From Chlamydiota bacterium (GTDB lineage: Bacteria; Chlamydiota; Chlamydiia; Chlamydiales; Rhabdochlamydiaceae): a stretch of DNA of 64,000 bases. Position numbers and translations under genes: made by a program. The first letter of the stretch is position 1, and each line of letters begins with the position of its first letter. This document shows positions 35,400 through 44,007 of the stretch, in pieces. The notes beneath the pieces are model-generated. The model was not told where the DNA came from, did no database searches, and worked only from the letters and a program-made list of their open reading frames with translations. Location: assembly GCA_021772335.1 (NCBI GenBank), contig JAJFMD010000002.1:166238-230237 (forward strand). The letters run 5' to 3'.

Positions 35400-36712
35400 G
35401 AGACATCTCCAGTTCCAGAAAATGAAATAACTTCCTCTTCTTCTTCTTGATCTCCATTCCAAAGCGCAGCATAGTTTTCTTTATTACTATATGCAGCAAT
35501 TTCAGCTAGAGTTTGCTTTGTTTTTGGATCGCGATAGGTTACAAACTGCTGCTTGTCTTTTACATTTTTATATAAAACATTAAAAAGATCAAAATCCTCT
35601 TCCGGCTTTGCAATCAAATGGTGGAAAAGCGTGTTATTTTCATGATCGCCATACTCGACTAATGCACCACCTCTTATCAAACAATTAGCAATATTGACGC
35701 GATCGTCTGTTCCAAAAAGAGATCCACCCATTGGCTCCATACCAATTTCCATTCCTTGTTTTTTACGCTGAGCATATATCAGATAAAAAAGAGGAGTGTA
35801 CCCTCTATTATCAGGCTCATTGGGGTTTAAATCCCAAAAGAGCATAACCTGTATTGTGGTGAGATTTAAATTCGCTACAGCAACATGAAGGGGCGTACGT
35901 TCCTCAGCATCTTGAATAAGGGGATCTGCTCCTTGGTCTACCATAAAGTTAAGGAATTCAGTAATATTGTATTTCGATGTTGCAAGCACATGCATTGGGG
36001 TTTGGCCATTGCAATTTGAATCATTCATATCATAGTGTTCTTTAAGTAACTCAATGCACTTTTTTGCCTCTTCAATTAAAAGTGGATCTTGTGCAACAGC
36101 TTCACAGATGCGATGAATCAGAAGTGCTCGTGGCGCTCTATTTTGTGAAAGCAAAAAACTTAATACCTTCGATTCACAGCGAGAACTAGCCGTCTCAAAC
36201 ATTTCAGTAATATTCTTTTTAGCAGGAGGGAGTTTCTCTAGCACATTAGCATTACCCTTTCCCTGCGCTCCACATGCTGATAGATACACTTGGTTTCTCA
36301 TCACTCGATGACAGGGGATAATGTTTTCTACTAGATTTGCCCGGTATGTTAAATCTGAACCCCTTGTCGCTTGAGAAACTAGAAGCAACAACTGCGCTAA
36401 GATTTGTGTACGATAAAGCAAATCGTCCTTAGTAACTAATTGCGCGGCAAAGGCAGTAAGCTCAGCTCCCCCCTGATCAATATCTTGAGGGCGAAGATTT
36501 TTAAAAAACCCATAAAAATCGTATCCGTTGATTTCAATATAGAGATCACGCGGATGTGGCTCAGCAGGAATCATTTTTATAATGTTTTGAATGTGAGCGT
36601 TTTGCTCACCAGAGAGTTTTAGTGCATACGCTCTAAGAGCTAAAGCCCCCTCTCGAGGAAAAAAAATTGGCGGTGAAACAATGCGGTTATACAGATCAAC
36701 GATAAAAGCCAT
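35396..36712 (-). CDS. Ankyrin-repeat protein
   Basis: 438 residues. Residues 1-225 have no known motif but are helical. Ankyrin repeats run from about 230 to 400: NGQTPMHVLATSKYNITEFL, RTPLHVAVANLNLTTIQVML, GYTPLFYLIYAQRKKQG (with a longer insertion), NCLIRGGALVEYGDHENNTL and so on. The C-terminus is very acidic (GDQEEEEEVISFSG). No signal peptide or membrane segment. It is the first gene of an operon with a dehydrogenase and a phosphodiesterase, unusual company for an ankyrin protein. A host-directed role is possible but unproven. Confidence 0.88.
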   Translation of the reverse strand: MAFIVDLYNRIVSPPIFFPREGALALRAYALKLSGEQNAHIQNIIKMIPAEPHPRDLYIEINGYDFYGFFKNLRPQDIDQGGAELTAFAAQLVTKDDLLYRTQILAQLLLLVSQATRGSDLTYRANLVENIIPCHRVMRNQVYLSACGAQGKGNANVLEKLPPAKKNITEMFETASSRCESKVLSFLLSQNRAPRALLIHRICEAVAQDPLLIEEAKKCIELLKEHYDMNDSNCNGQTPMHVLATSKYNITEFLNFMVDQGADPLIQDAEERTPLHVAVANLNLTTIQVMLFWDLNPNEPDNRGYTPLFYLIYAQRKKQGMEIGMEPMGGSLFGTDDRVNIANCLIRGGALVEYGDHENNTLFHHLIAKPEEDFDLFNVLYKNVKDKQQFVTYRDPKTKQTLAEIAAYSNKENYAALWNGDQEEEEEVISFSGTGDVS

Positions 36713-36885
36713 GTAAATATTTTGACTAGTAGACCAATTTTTTTCCAGTCAATATCTAGAAACCATGCGCAAAACCTGAATCAACGACTCGGTTTTTTCT
36801 CTATAATTTTTGTACGAATGATTGTGAAAAAATAGGTAGCACTATTAAACTATTCTCCATTCATTATTAAAGCTTTGGTAGAATC

Positions 36886-38298
36886 ATGAGTAAAACAAAA
36901 AAAATGCTTACCGTGTTCTCGCTAGCGATGATTAACGTCGCTGCGGTCGGGAGCGTCAAAAATTTACCTTTAAGTGCTGAATATGGGTTTTCAGCAGTTT
37001 TTTATTACTTGCTAGCAACTGTTATATTCTTTATTCCAGTCGCTCTTGTTTCGGCAGAGCTCGCAACGGGCTGGCCACAAATTGGTGGTATCTTTGTATG
37101 GGTTAAGGAAGCTTTTGGTCACCGGTTAGGCTTTTTGGCGATTTGGCTGCTTTGGATCGAAAATGTGATCTGGTATCCAACGGCGCTAACATTTATTACA
37201 GCAACCATTGCCTATATCTTTTACCCGCCATTAATGGAAAATATACCGTTCCTCATTACGACAAATCTCATTTTATTTTGGCTCGCTACATTTGCGAATA
37301 CGCTGGGAATGCGCATCTCGAGCTTAATCAGTACTTGGGGCGTTCTCTTAGGAGCCTTTATCCCCGTCGCTGTGATTATTGCTTTAGGCGGTTATTGGAT
37401 AGCTAGTGGCAGACCTCTCGAAATTGCTTTTACTATGGAAAGTTTCATTCCTAATATGGGAAGTCTTGACAACATCGTCCTATTTTCAGGAATTATTTTA
37501 TCTCTTGCGGGACTTGAGATGTCAGCGATCCATGCTCGCGACGTAAAAAATCCACAAAAAGATTATCCTAAAGCGATCTTGCTATCAGGAATCCTGATCT
37601 TGGCAATGATCTTGTTAGGTGTTTTGGCAATTGCTATTGTTATTCCAAAAGGACAAATTAGTCTTGTTGCAGGTGCTCTTCAAGCTTTTGCCTTTTTCTT
37701 TAATGCATTCGGGATGGAAAAGCTGATGCCTGTGATGGCAGCTCTTATCGCTATTGGAGCAGCAGGATCGATGAGTACGTGGATCATTGGCCCGAGTCGT
37801 GGTCTTCTTGCAGCAGCTCAAAGCGGAGATTTACCTCCTATTTTCCGGAAAGTGAACAAACACAATATGCCCAAAAATCTTTTGGTTTTACAAGCGATTA
37901 TTGTCTCCCTACTCAGTTTGATTTTTGCACTCGTCCCAACAATTAATACTGCATACTGGATTTTGATCGTTTTAGTCGCTCAGCTTTATGTCGTCATGTT
38001 CGTATTAATGTTTGCTGCAGCGATCAAGTTGCGTTATAGCCATGCAAAAGTTAAACGTGCCTATAGAGTTCCTTTTGGAAATCTCGGTATGTGGGTCGTC
38101 TGTCTTGTTGGAATGGCAACATCCCTATTCAGCTTAGCCATAGGATTTTTTCCACCAGCTGAAGTTCAAGTCGCAAGCAAAGGGGGCTACATATTAACAA
38201 TTGCAATTGGAGTGATTTTCTTTTGCTCAATACCATCAATCATCCTGTTATTTAAAAAGCCCCACTGGAGCAAAGCTCTAGAGCACGAAAAAAAATAA
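36886..38298 (+). CDS. APC-family amino-acid permease/antiporter (GadC-like)
   Basis: 470 residues, 12 membrane helices. The N-terminus MLTVFSLAMINVAAVGSVKN, then AELATGWPQIGGIFVWVKEAF and LAGLEMSAIHARDVKNPQKD, follow the GadC/YjeM (glutamate:GABA antiporter) branch of the amino-acid/polyamine superfamily. The C-plug of GadC is not obvious. TATAAT at 36802-36807 is a possible -10 box. The 3' neighbour (GFA protein) begins 9 bp after the stop. Substrate inferred. Confidence 0.88.
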   Translation: MSKTKKMLTVFSLAMINVAAVGSVKNLPLSAEYGFSAVFYYLLATVIFFIPVALVSAELATGWPQIGGIFVWVKEAFGHRLGFLAIWLLWIENVIWYPTALTFITATIAYIFYPPLMENIPFLITTNLILFWLATFANTLGMRISSLISTWGVLLGAFIPVAVIIALGGYWIASGRPLEIAFTMESFIPNMGSLDNIVLFSGIILSLAGLEMSAIHARDVKNPQKDYPKAILLSGILILAMILLGVLAIAIVIPKGQISLVAGALQAFAFFFNAFGMEKLMPVMAALIAIGAAGSMSTWIIGPSRGLLAAAQSGDLPPIFRKVNKHNMPKNLLVLQAIIVSLLSLIFALVPTINTAYWILIVLVAQLYVVMFVLMFAAAIKLRYSHAKVKRAYRVPFGNLGMWVVCLVGMATSLFSLAIGFFPPAEVQVASKGGYILTIAIGVIFFCSIPSIILLFKKPHWSKALEHEKK

Positions 38299-38307
38299 GG
38301 TTAAAAC

Positions 38308-38682
38308 ATGGTTGAATATAAGGGTGGTTGCTTATGTGGAGAAACGATATTTACTGCTAATGGGGAACCAACCAATCCCCATCTGTGCTCCTGCACGATG
38401 TGTCAAAAATCATCAGGAGCACCAACAGTGGCTTGGGTTGAGTTTTCCTTAGATAGTTTTCAATGGACTCAGAACAAACCTGCTTTATACAGATCTTCAC
38501 AAAATACGCAGCGTTGCTTTTGTCAAAAATGCGGAGGGTTCTTAGGTGCGATTAATGATGGAGATTCCAGCATCTTCATCACAATTGCTTCATTAAGCAA
38601 TCCTGACTCCATTATTCCGGGAAAACAACACAGCTATAAAGAGCACATGCCTTCCTGGTGGGATGTCTTAATCTTAAGATAA
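38308..38682 (+). CDS. GFA-family (CENP-V type) zinc protein
   Basis: 124 residues. Cysteine pairs GGCLCGE near residue 7, LCSCTMCQKSSGAP near 29 and RCFCQKCGGFLGA near 72 form the two zinc sites of glutathione-dependent formaldehyde-activating-like proteins, and PSWWDVL ends the chain as is usual. The family is broad and most members have no proven activity; formaldehyde chemistry should not be assumed. Follows the permease by 9 bp and is likely co-transcribed. Confidence 0.88.
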   Translation: MVEYKGGCLCGETIFTANGEPTNPHLCSCTMCQKSSGAPTVAWVEFSLDSFQWTQNKPALYRSSQNTQRCFCQKCGGFLGAINDGDSSIFITIASLSNPDSIIPGKQHSYKEHMPSWWDVLILR

Positions 38683-38712
38683 ATTCTTCCTTCAACAATC
38701 TAAACAGCATTC

Positions 38713-38893
38713 ATAGAAATCCTCTTTCTAAGTTCTCATGAAGAGGATAGCTGTAATAGGCAGAGTTAGCGAGACCAAGAAGTCTCTTTATTTGCGAAGA
38801 ACGAATAGCCAAAGGCTATTTGTGATGAGGAAAGGAAGGGAGCTCGACAGTCGCAGCAACTCTGAATTTATAGAAATCCTCTTCATGAGAACT
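38713..38893. repeat. MITE-like inverted-repeat element
   Basis: AGTTCTCATGAAGAGGAT (38731-38748) recurs inverted, perfectly, at 38876-38893. Inside are further nested pairs: CAGAGTT (38761)/AACTCTG (38858), GAGAC-caagaa-GTCTC (38771-38786) and AATAGCC-AAA-GGCTATT (38804-38820). A 14-bp direct repeat ATAGAAATCCTCTT also occurs at 38713 and 38870. The right arm ends 1 bp before the stop codon of the MgtE-like gene. There is no coding potential of its own. It could be a non-autonomous mobile repeat or a structured RNA; no second copy was seen in the window. Confidence 0.65.
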
Positions 38894-38894
38894 A

Positions 38895-39890
38895 CTAGAG
38901 AAGCCACCAGGTGCCAAGAGTGAGATAAATAGCTGTGCCAATAATATCGGCCAGGGCAAGAACTATCGGTCCGCAAGCAACTTTGGGATCGAGTTTCTTT
39001 ATATGAAGAAGAAGTGGAAGCGATGCTCCAACAAGGGCTGAGATAGTTATCGAAATCAATAAACTTATTGCAATCACTATAGCTGGAAAAAGCCCCTCTC
39101 CCCAAAAAAGCGATAGAGCACCAACAACAATTCCTGAGGTTATAGCAAGCAATAGCACCACTTGACCATCAAATATGGTTTGCTTCAAAACACGCGCTAA
39201 AGAAATATGCATGCGATCGCGCAGAATTTGCATGCTTTGACTCATCGATTGCATAGATATTGATTCACCAAGGCTTAAAACCAGAGGGATAAACATCGCA
39301 AGTAAAATTACTTTAAGAAGGACGGGCTCGTAAACGCGTGAAATAATCGCACAACCAATACCTCCTGCCATATTGCAAAAAATCCATGGCATGCGCATAC
39401 CATAATTGCGGAAAACGCTTTGTTTTCTCCCCTCTTCTATAGTTAAACCTATCATTTGAAAGACATCACGGCGAAAACGGGCATCAACAATATCTACTGA
39501 ATCATCCATATACATGCGCACATCAATGCAACCAATTAAAAACCCTTCATCATCAACGACGGGTATTGCTAGCAGGTGATGGTGAGCCATGAGCTCCATC
39601 GCCTTTTCTAGTGTTTGATCCCCATCAATGCGTACGACTGCTTTTTCCATAATATCAGCGATCTTAGTGCTAGGATCGCGAAGAAGTAAATTGCGAGACG
39701 AGACAACGCCAATCAGATAGTGTTCTTTATCAACGACATAGAAGTAAACAATCTGTTCGTCAATCTTACGCTGACGAAGTTCGCGTATAGCCTCTTCAAT
39801 TGTTTGATCGATATAAAGCACCGTTTCAACAGGAAGAACGCTATCTTTAACCAGCTGAGAAAAATCTTGTTGTGGAGAAATTACTTTCAT
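38895..39890 (-). CDS. MgtE-like Mg2+ transporter, short form (CBS pair + membrane domain)
   Basis: 331 residues. Two CBS domains (YLIGVVSSRNLLLRDPSTKI and FLIGCIDVRMYMDDSVDIVD) lead through FRRDVFQMIGL to a five-helix membrane part (RMPWIFCNMAGGIGCAII, LSLGESISMQSMSQS, GASLPLLLHIKKLDPKVACG). The selectivity-filter-like VACGPIVLALADIIGTAIYL matches MgtE. Full-length MgtE is about 450 residues; the Mg-sensing N domain is missing here. The start (ATG 39890) opens directly into the short lead to the CBS domains, so this looks like a real short form rather than a mis-called start. Its 3' end abuts the inverted-repeat element. Confidence 0.85.
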   Translation of the reverse strand: MKVISPQQDFSQLVKDSVLPVETVLYIDQTIEEAIRELRQRKIDEQIVYFYVVDKEHYLIGVVSSRNLLLRDPSTKIADIMEKAVVRIDGDQTLEKAMELMAHHHLLAIPVVDDEGFLIGCIDVRMYMDDSVDIVDARFRRDVFQMIGLTIEEGRKQSVFRNYGMRMPWIFCNMAGGIGCAIISRVYEPVLLKVILLAMFIPLVLSLGESISMQSMSQSMQILRDRMHISLARVLKQTIFDGQVVLLLAITSGIVVGALSLFWGEGLFPAIVIAISLLISITISALVGASLPLLLHIKKLDPKVACGPIVLALADIIGTAIYLTLGTWWLL

Positions 39891-39958
39891 ATCACCTCTA
39901 ATAGAATGTATAGTATTACCTAGTTAACAGTATTTAGGCAAAGGATAGATTTTAAAAT

Positions 39959-40705
39959 ATGAAGAGAGATAGCAGTTGGGAAAACTCCGCACAATGGTAT
40001 GACAAAATCGTTGGAGAAAAAGGGCACTATTATCACAAGCAGGTCATTGTGCCTCGCGTACGCAAGCTCATGAAAGGAGCAGGCAATATTCTTGACCTTG
40101 CATGCGGTCAAGGCGTAATGGCAAGAGAGCTCAAAGGATACAAGAATTATGTAGGCATCGATCTTTCTCCCGCATTAATTCTCTCCGCAGAAAAAACCAT
40201 CCCTGAAGAAAAATGCACGTTTCACGTCGCTGATGTAACGAAACCTTTGCCTGTAAAAGAAAATCACTTTGATACGATTTTAATCATCCTTGCTTTGCAA
40301 AACATCGCTGACCCTGAAAAAGTGATTAAAAATTGCTCCCTTCATTTAAAAAAAGGAGGTCAACTAATTATTGTGCTCAACCATCCCTGTTTTCGAATTC
40401 CAAGACAATCTCGCTGGCTCATCGATCAACAAAAAAAACTGCAATCACGCGTACTCGATCGTTATATCTCTTCAATGGAAGTTCCAATACAAACGCATCC
40501 AGGTAAAAAAGAATCGGTAACAACAATAAGCTACCACTATCCTTTGGGAAGCTACACAAGTTGGCTTAAGAACTGCGGGTTTGTCATTACCGACATAGAA
40601 GAGCTTTGCAGTGACAAGAAAAGCACAGGATCGATGGCGAAAATGGAAGACCGGGCGAGGAAAGAATTCCCTCTCTTTCTTACTCTAGTAGCAAAAAAGA
40701 TCTAA
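39959..40705 (+). CDS. Class I SAM-dependent methyltransferase
   Basis: 248 residues. Motif I is NILDLACGQGVMARELKG, motif II-like VGIDLSPALILSAEK, then TFHVADVTKPLPVKENHFDT and LHLKKGGQLIIVLNHPC. This is the Methyltransf_11/25 group. The HPCFRIPRQSRW stretch after motif III is found in a subgroup of uncharacterised bacterial methyltransferases. The substrate is unknown. It reads toward glmS, 37 bp upstream. Confidence 0.85.
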   Translation: MKRDSSWENSAQWYDKIVGEKGHYYHKQVIVPRVRKLMKGAGNILDLACGQGVMARELKGYKNYVGIDLSPALILSAEKTIPEEKCTFHVADVTKPLPVKENHFDTILIILALQNIADPEKVIKNCSLHLKKGGQLIIVLNHPCFRIPRQSRWLIDQQKKLQSRVLDRYISSMEVPIQTHPGKKESVTTISYHYPLGSYTSWLKNCGFVITDIEELCSDKKSTGSMAKMEDRARKEFPLFLTLVAKKI

Positions 40706-40711
40706 GCTTGC

Positions 40712-40743
40712 TATATTCACAAAAAAAACTAGAAGTGAATATA
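40712..40743 (+). promoter_or_regulatory. Inverted repeat overlapping the glmS ribosome-binding site and start
   Basis: TATATTCAC (40712-40720) pairs perfectly with GTGAATATA (40735-40743). In mRNA the right arm would take up part of the AGAAGTG ribosome-binding region and the A of the glmS start codon, so the hairpin could limit glmS translation. As DNA it could be an operator. It does not resemble the glmS ribozyme. Confidence 0.4.
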
Positions 40744-42527
40744 TGTGTGGAATCTTTGCCCATATCGGACAACGCAATTCAGCGGAAATTTGTCTTGAAG
40801 GATTAAAAAGTCTTGAATATCGCGGTTACGACTCCGCAGGAATTGCAGGAATTAACGAAGGAAAACTCGTCGCCTGCAAACAACCTGGCAAAGTCGCAAT
40901 GCTTGAAAATGTCATGATCAGCAAGCCTCTTTGTCTTGATCTTGCAATTGGCCATACACGATGGGCTACCCACGGAAAACCCAATCAAATCAACGCGCAC
41001 CCTCATTTCGATCAATCTGAAAATATCGCTATTGTTCACAATGGAATCATTGAAAATCACTTTTCTATTAGAGAAAAACTGCAAGCAAAAGGATATGAGT
41101 TTTATACAGATACAGATACAGAAGTCCTTGTGCAGTTAATTGCGTATCACTATCAAGGAGACCTTTTAGAGGCTGTACAAAAATGCACTGAAGAGGTGGA
41201 AGGTTTTTGGGCTTTTGTGGCGATACATAAAGATGAACCTCATCGCATTATCGCTGCCGCGCGCGATAATCCTCTCGTTATTGGAATGAAACCCGATCGC
41301 TCAGAAACATTTGTCTCATCGGATGTTCAAGCATTAAGAAGAGAAGATCTTGAAATCATCGTTTTAGAGCGTGATGAAATTGCCGCAATTTATATCGATC
41401 ATATTGATGTATACGACCATTCTCATAAGAGAGTAGAACGGATTCCCGAAAGATTAGGAATGCTCACAAATACCCTTTCTAAAGAGGGCTATGAGCACTA
41501 CATGCTCAAAGAGATTTTTGAGCAACCCAAACAACTACAAAAAATCATCGATCAATTTTCCAATAACGATCAAACTTTTGATCAGCTCTGTCTTAATGGA
41601 ATTGAAAAAATTACAATTTTAGCCTGCGGCAGTTCATGGCATGCAGCAGCTTTAGGGGCTCTTTTTATCGAAGACCTTGCGCGCATTCCTGCTAGAGCTG
41701 AAATTGCTTCGGAATTTCGCTATCGCAAACCATTAATCGATGATAAAACACTTGTGATTGCTATCAGTCAATCGGGAGAAACTTTAGAAACACTTCTTGC
41801 TCTGCGTTACGCAAAACAATTGGGTGCTAAAACACTCGCTCTTTGCAACGTTCCTTTATCTACTTTAACGCGCGAGGCCGATCAAGTAATCTATCTAGAA
41901 GCGGGAGCTGAGATTAGCGTATGCTCAACCAAAACATATTCTGCGCAGCTTTTAATTCTCTATTTTATCGCAATGCAACTCGCTGAGCAAAAAATCAATC
42001 CTCAAGAACTTGAAGAACTCCCTATAAAAATCCATCAAGCACTTGCATTAAACTCTCATATTGAGGCAATTGCTAGGAAATACAGCTCTTACAATGATTT
42101 TATTTTCCTCGGCCGCTTTTTAATGGTGCCCTCTTGTTTAGAAGGAGCGCTTAAGCTCAAAGAAATTGCCTATGTTAATGCCTTTGGCTGTCCTGCTGGA
42201 GAAATGAAACATGGCACAATTGCTCTGATTACCCCTGAATTGGTCACTATTGCTTTATGCGGCAATCGGAAAACTGCAGAAAAGATAAAAAGCAATTTAA
42301 TGGAAATCAAAGCGCGCGGCGGCTCGATTATTATCTTCACGACTGTTCATGATCCAATCTTTGAAAAACTCGGAGACGAGGTCATTACCCTTCCAGAAAT
42401 TTCCGATGAGCTTGCCCCAATTATCTTTGCTGTAGCAACTCATCTATTTGCTTATTACAGCGCCAAAGTACGCGGCTGTGAAATTGATCAACCACGTAAC
42501 CTTGCAAAATCTGTGACTGTAGAATAA
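40743..42527 (+). CDS. glmS: Glutamine-fructose-6-phosphate aminotransferase
   Basis: Makes glucosamine 6-phosphate from fructose 6-P and glutamine, the first step to UDP-GlcNAc for LPS and peptidoglycan. 594 residues. The N-terminal nucleophile Cys2 is in MCGIFAHIGQ; GHTRWATHG and HNGIIENH are the glutaminase motifs. Two SIS domains follow (ILACGSSWHAAALGA, ISQSGETLETLLAL; LGRFLMVPSCLEGALKLKEI), and the chain ends with the typical DQPRNLAKSVTVE. Followed 7 bp later by the cyclase gene. Confidence 0.98.
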   Translation: MCGIFAHIGQRNSAEICLEGLKSLEYRGYDSAGIAGINEGKLVACKQPGKVAMLENVMISKPLCLDLAIGHTRWATHGKPNQINAHPHFDQSENIAIVHNGIIENHFSIREKLQAKGYEFYTDTDTEVLVQLIAYHYQGDLLEAVQKCTEEVEGFWAFVAIHKDEPHRIIAAARDNPLVIGMKPDRSETFVSSDVQALRREDLEIIVLERDEIAAIYIDHIDVYDHSHKRVERIPERLGMLTNTLSKEGYEHYMLKEIFEQPKQLQKIIDQFSNNDQTFDQLCLNGIEKITILACGSSWHAAALGALFIEDLARIPARAEIASEFRYRKPLIDDKTLVIAISQSGETLETLLALRYAKQLGAKTLALCNVPLSTLTREADQVIYLEAGAEISVCSTKTYSAQLLILYFIAMQLAEQKINPQELEELPIKIHQALALNSHIEAIARKYSSYNDFIFLGRFLMVPSCLEGALKLKEIAYVNAFGCPAGEMKHGTIALITPELVTIALCGNRKTAEKIKSNLMEIKARGGSIIIFTTVHDPIFEKLGDEVITLPEISDELAPIIFAVATHLFAYYSAKVRGCEIDQPRNLAKSVTVE

Positions 42528-42534
42528 GGAAAAT

Positions 42535-44007
42535 ATGAAATATCGCACTAAACTTTATTTAATCCTCGTTGCCGTCGCTTTTATTGGAGCAACGCTTGGC
42601 TTAACAATCAGTTTTTTTGAAGTGCGCAATTTCGCTCTCAATGCATACCGTTCTAAGGCGCTTTCTATAGCAGCTACCACTGCAGCACTAATCGATGGAG
42701 ACCAACTTGATACGATTAAAACTATCGAAGATACAAAGCTGCCTGCTTATATTACCATCCGAGATCAACTGCGCTCCGCTCGCAATCACAATCAGCGCAG
42801 CGATGTTCATGTCATTTACATGTATATCCTTCAGCCCCTTCCAGAAAACAAAGAGCAGCTTAGCCTCCTTGTCACCGCTGCAAATATTCCTGAAGAAACA
42901 CTGCCATTTGGAGATATTTATGAATCACCACGCAGCAAGTTAATCTCAGAAAACACACAATTACCTTTTGCTCCAAAGACCTATGTCGAAGATCAGTGGG
43001 GCAAGTGGCTCAGTGGTTATGCTCCAATTTATGACAGTAATGATCAGTATGTCGCAACACTCGGAATCGATATAAGTGCCGAAGACATCCAGTATGAGCT
43101 TTATACACTGATCTTTATCGCTTTATATTCTCTTGGTATCGCATTAATAGCAGCTCTAATTTTCGCCTTTTTTCTATCGAGATTTGTTACCTCATCTCTT
43201 TCTACATTAATGCAATCGATCAATCAAATTGGTGAAGGCAACTTCGATCACAAGATTGAACTAAAAACTCATGATGAGTTTGGGGAACTTGGCAAGTCAA
43301 TTAACAAAATGAGCGCAGGCCTTAAAGAGCGTGAACGACTTAAACTCAATTTCGCTCGCTATGTTTCCTCATATGTCCTTGAAAAAGCTCTAAGTTCAGA
43401 TGTCACACTCAATCTTGAAGGAGAACGAAAAAAAATCACCGTTATGTTCTCTGATATTCGCCATTTCACCAATCTCTCTGAAAAGCTCAATCCTGAAGTT
43501 GTTGTCAGCCTGCTCAATGAGTATTTTGAAAAGATGATTGAAATTATTTTCTTGCACAACGGAACACTCGACAAGTTTCTCGGTGATGGCATCATGATCG
43601 AATTTGGTACTCCTATTCCTGATGAAGAGCAAGAAATCAATGCGATTAAAGCAGCTATTGCAATGCAAAAAGAAGTTGAAATACTCTCAAAAAAATGGCT
43701 CGTACAAGGCAAACCACAATTAAATATCGGCATTGGCATTCACACAGGACTTGCTGTAGTTGGTAACATAGGCTCTGAAAAAAGACTTGAATACACCGCA
43801 ATTGGAGATACTGTCAATGTTGCCTCTCGTCTCCAAGAAGCGACAAAAACACTCAACGTTCCCATCCTTGTAAGTAATGAAACCTATGAAGGCGCAAAAG
43901 ATAAATTCACCTTTGAATCTTTAGGTGATGTAGCTCTTCATGGTCGTGAGGAGAAAATCAAAACCTTTACACCGATTTTTGATAAAGGGAGCGATGAGCA
44001 AATCTAA
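42535..44007 (+). CDS. Membrane class III adenylate cyclase with HAMP domain
   Basis: 490 residues. An N-terminal membrane helix (8-29), a periplasmic sensor region of about 160 residues, a second helix (196-221), a HAMP linker (LMQSINQIGEGNFDHKIEL) and a C-terminal cyclase domain. Metal ligands are Asp307 in FSDIRHFT and Asp351 in FLGDGIM; Lys347 and Thr421 are the adenine-selecting pair, and Asn428 and Arg432 the transition-state residues, so ATP is the likely substrate. It sits between glmS and a Nudix gene, overlapping the latter by 14 nt. Chlamydia itself is not known for such an enzyme. The sensed signal is unknown. Confidence 0.92.
   Translation: MKYRTKLYLILVAVAFIGATLGLTISFFEVRNFALNAYRSKALSIAATTAALIDGDQLDTIKTIEDTKLPAYITIRDQLRSARNHNQRSDVHVIYMYILQPLPENKEQLSLLVTAANIPEETLPFGDIYESPRSKLISENTQLPFAPKTYVEDQWGKWLSGYAPIYDSNDQYVATLGIDISAEDIQYELYTLIFIALYSLGIALIAALIFAFFLSRFVTSSLSTLMQSINQIGEGNFDHKIELKTHDEFGELGKSINKMSAGLKERERLKLNFARYVSSYVLEKALSSDVTLNLEGERKKITVMFSDIRHFTNLSEKLNPEVVVSLLNEYFEKMIEIIFLHNGTLDKFLGDGIMIEFGTPIPDEEQEINAIKAAIAMQKEVEILSKKWLVQGKPQLNIGIGIHTGLAVVGNIGSEKRLEYTAIGDTVNVASRLQEATKTLNVPILVSNETYEGAKDKFTFESLGDVALHGREEKIKTFTPIFDKGSDEQI

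Noticed and set aside
38731..38893. Insertion sequence
   Set aside because: No transposase frame and no clear target-site duplication; only a MITE-like repeat can be claimed.
40712..40743. glmS ribozyme
   Set aside because: Only a simple hairpin is present; the double-pseudoknot core of the ribozyme is not, and there is no room for it before the start codon.
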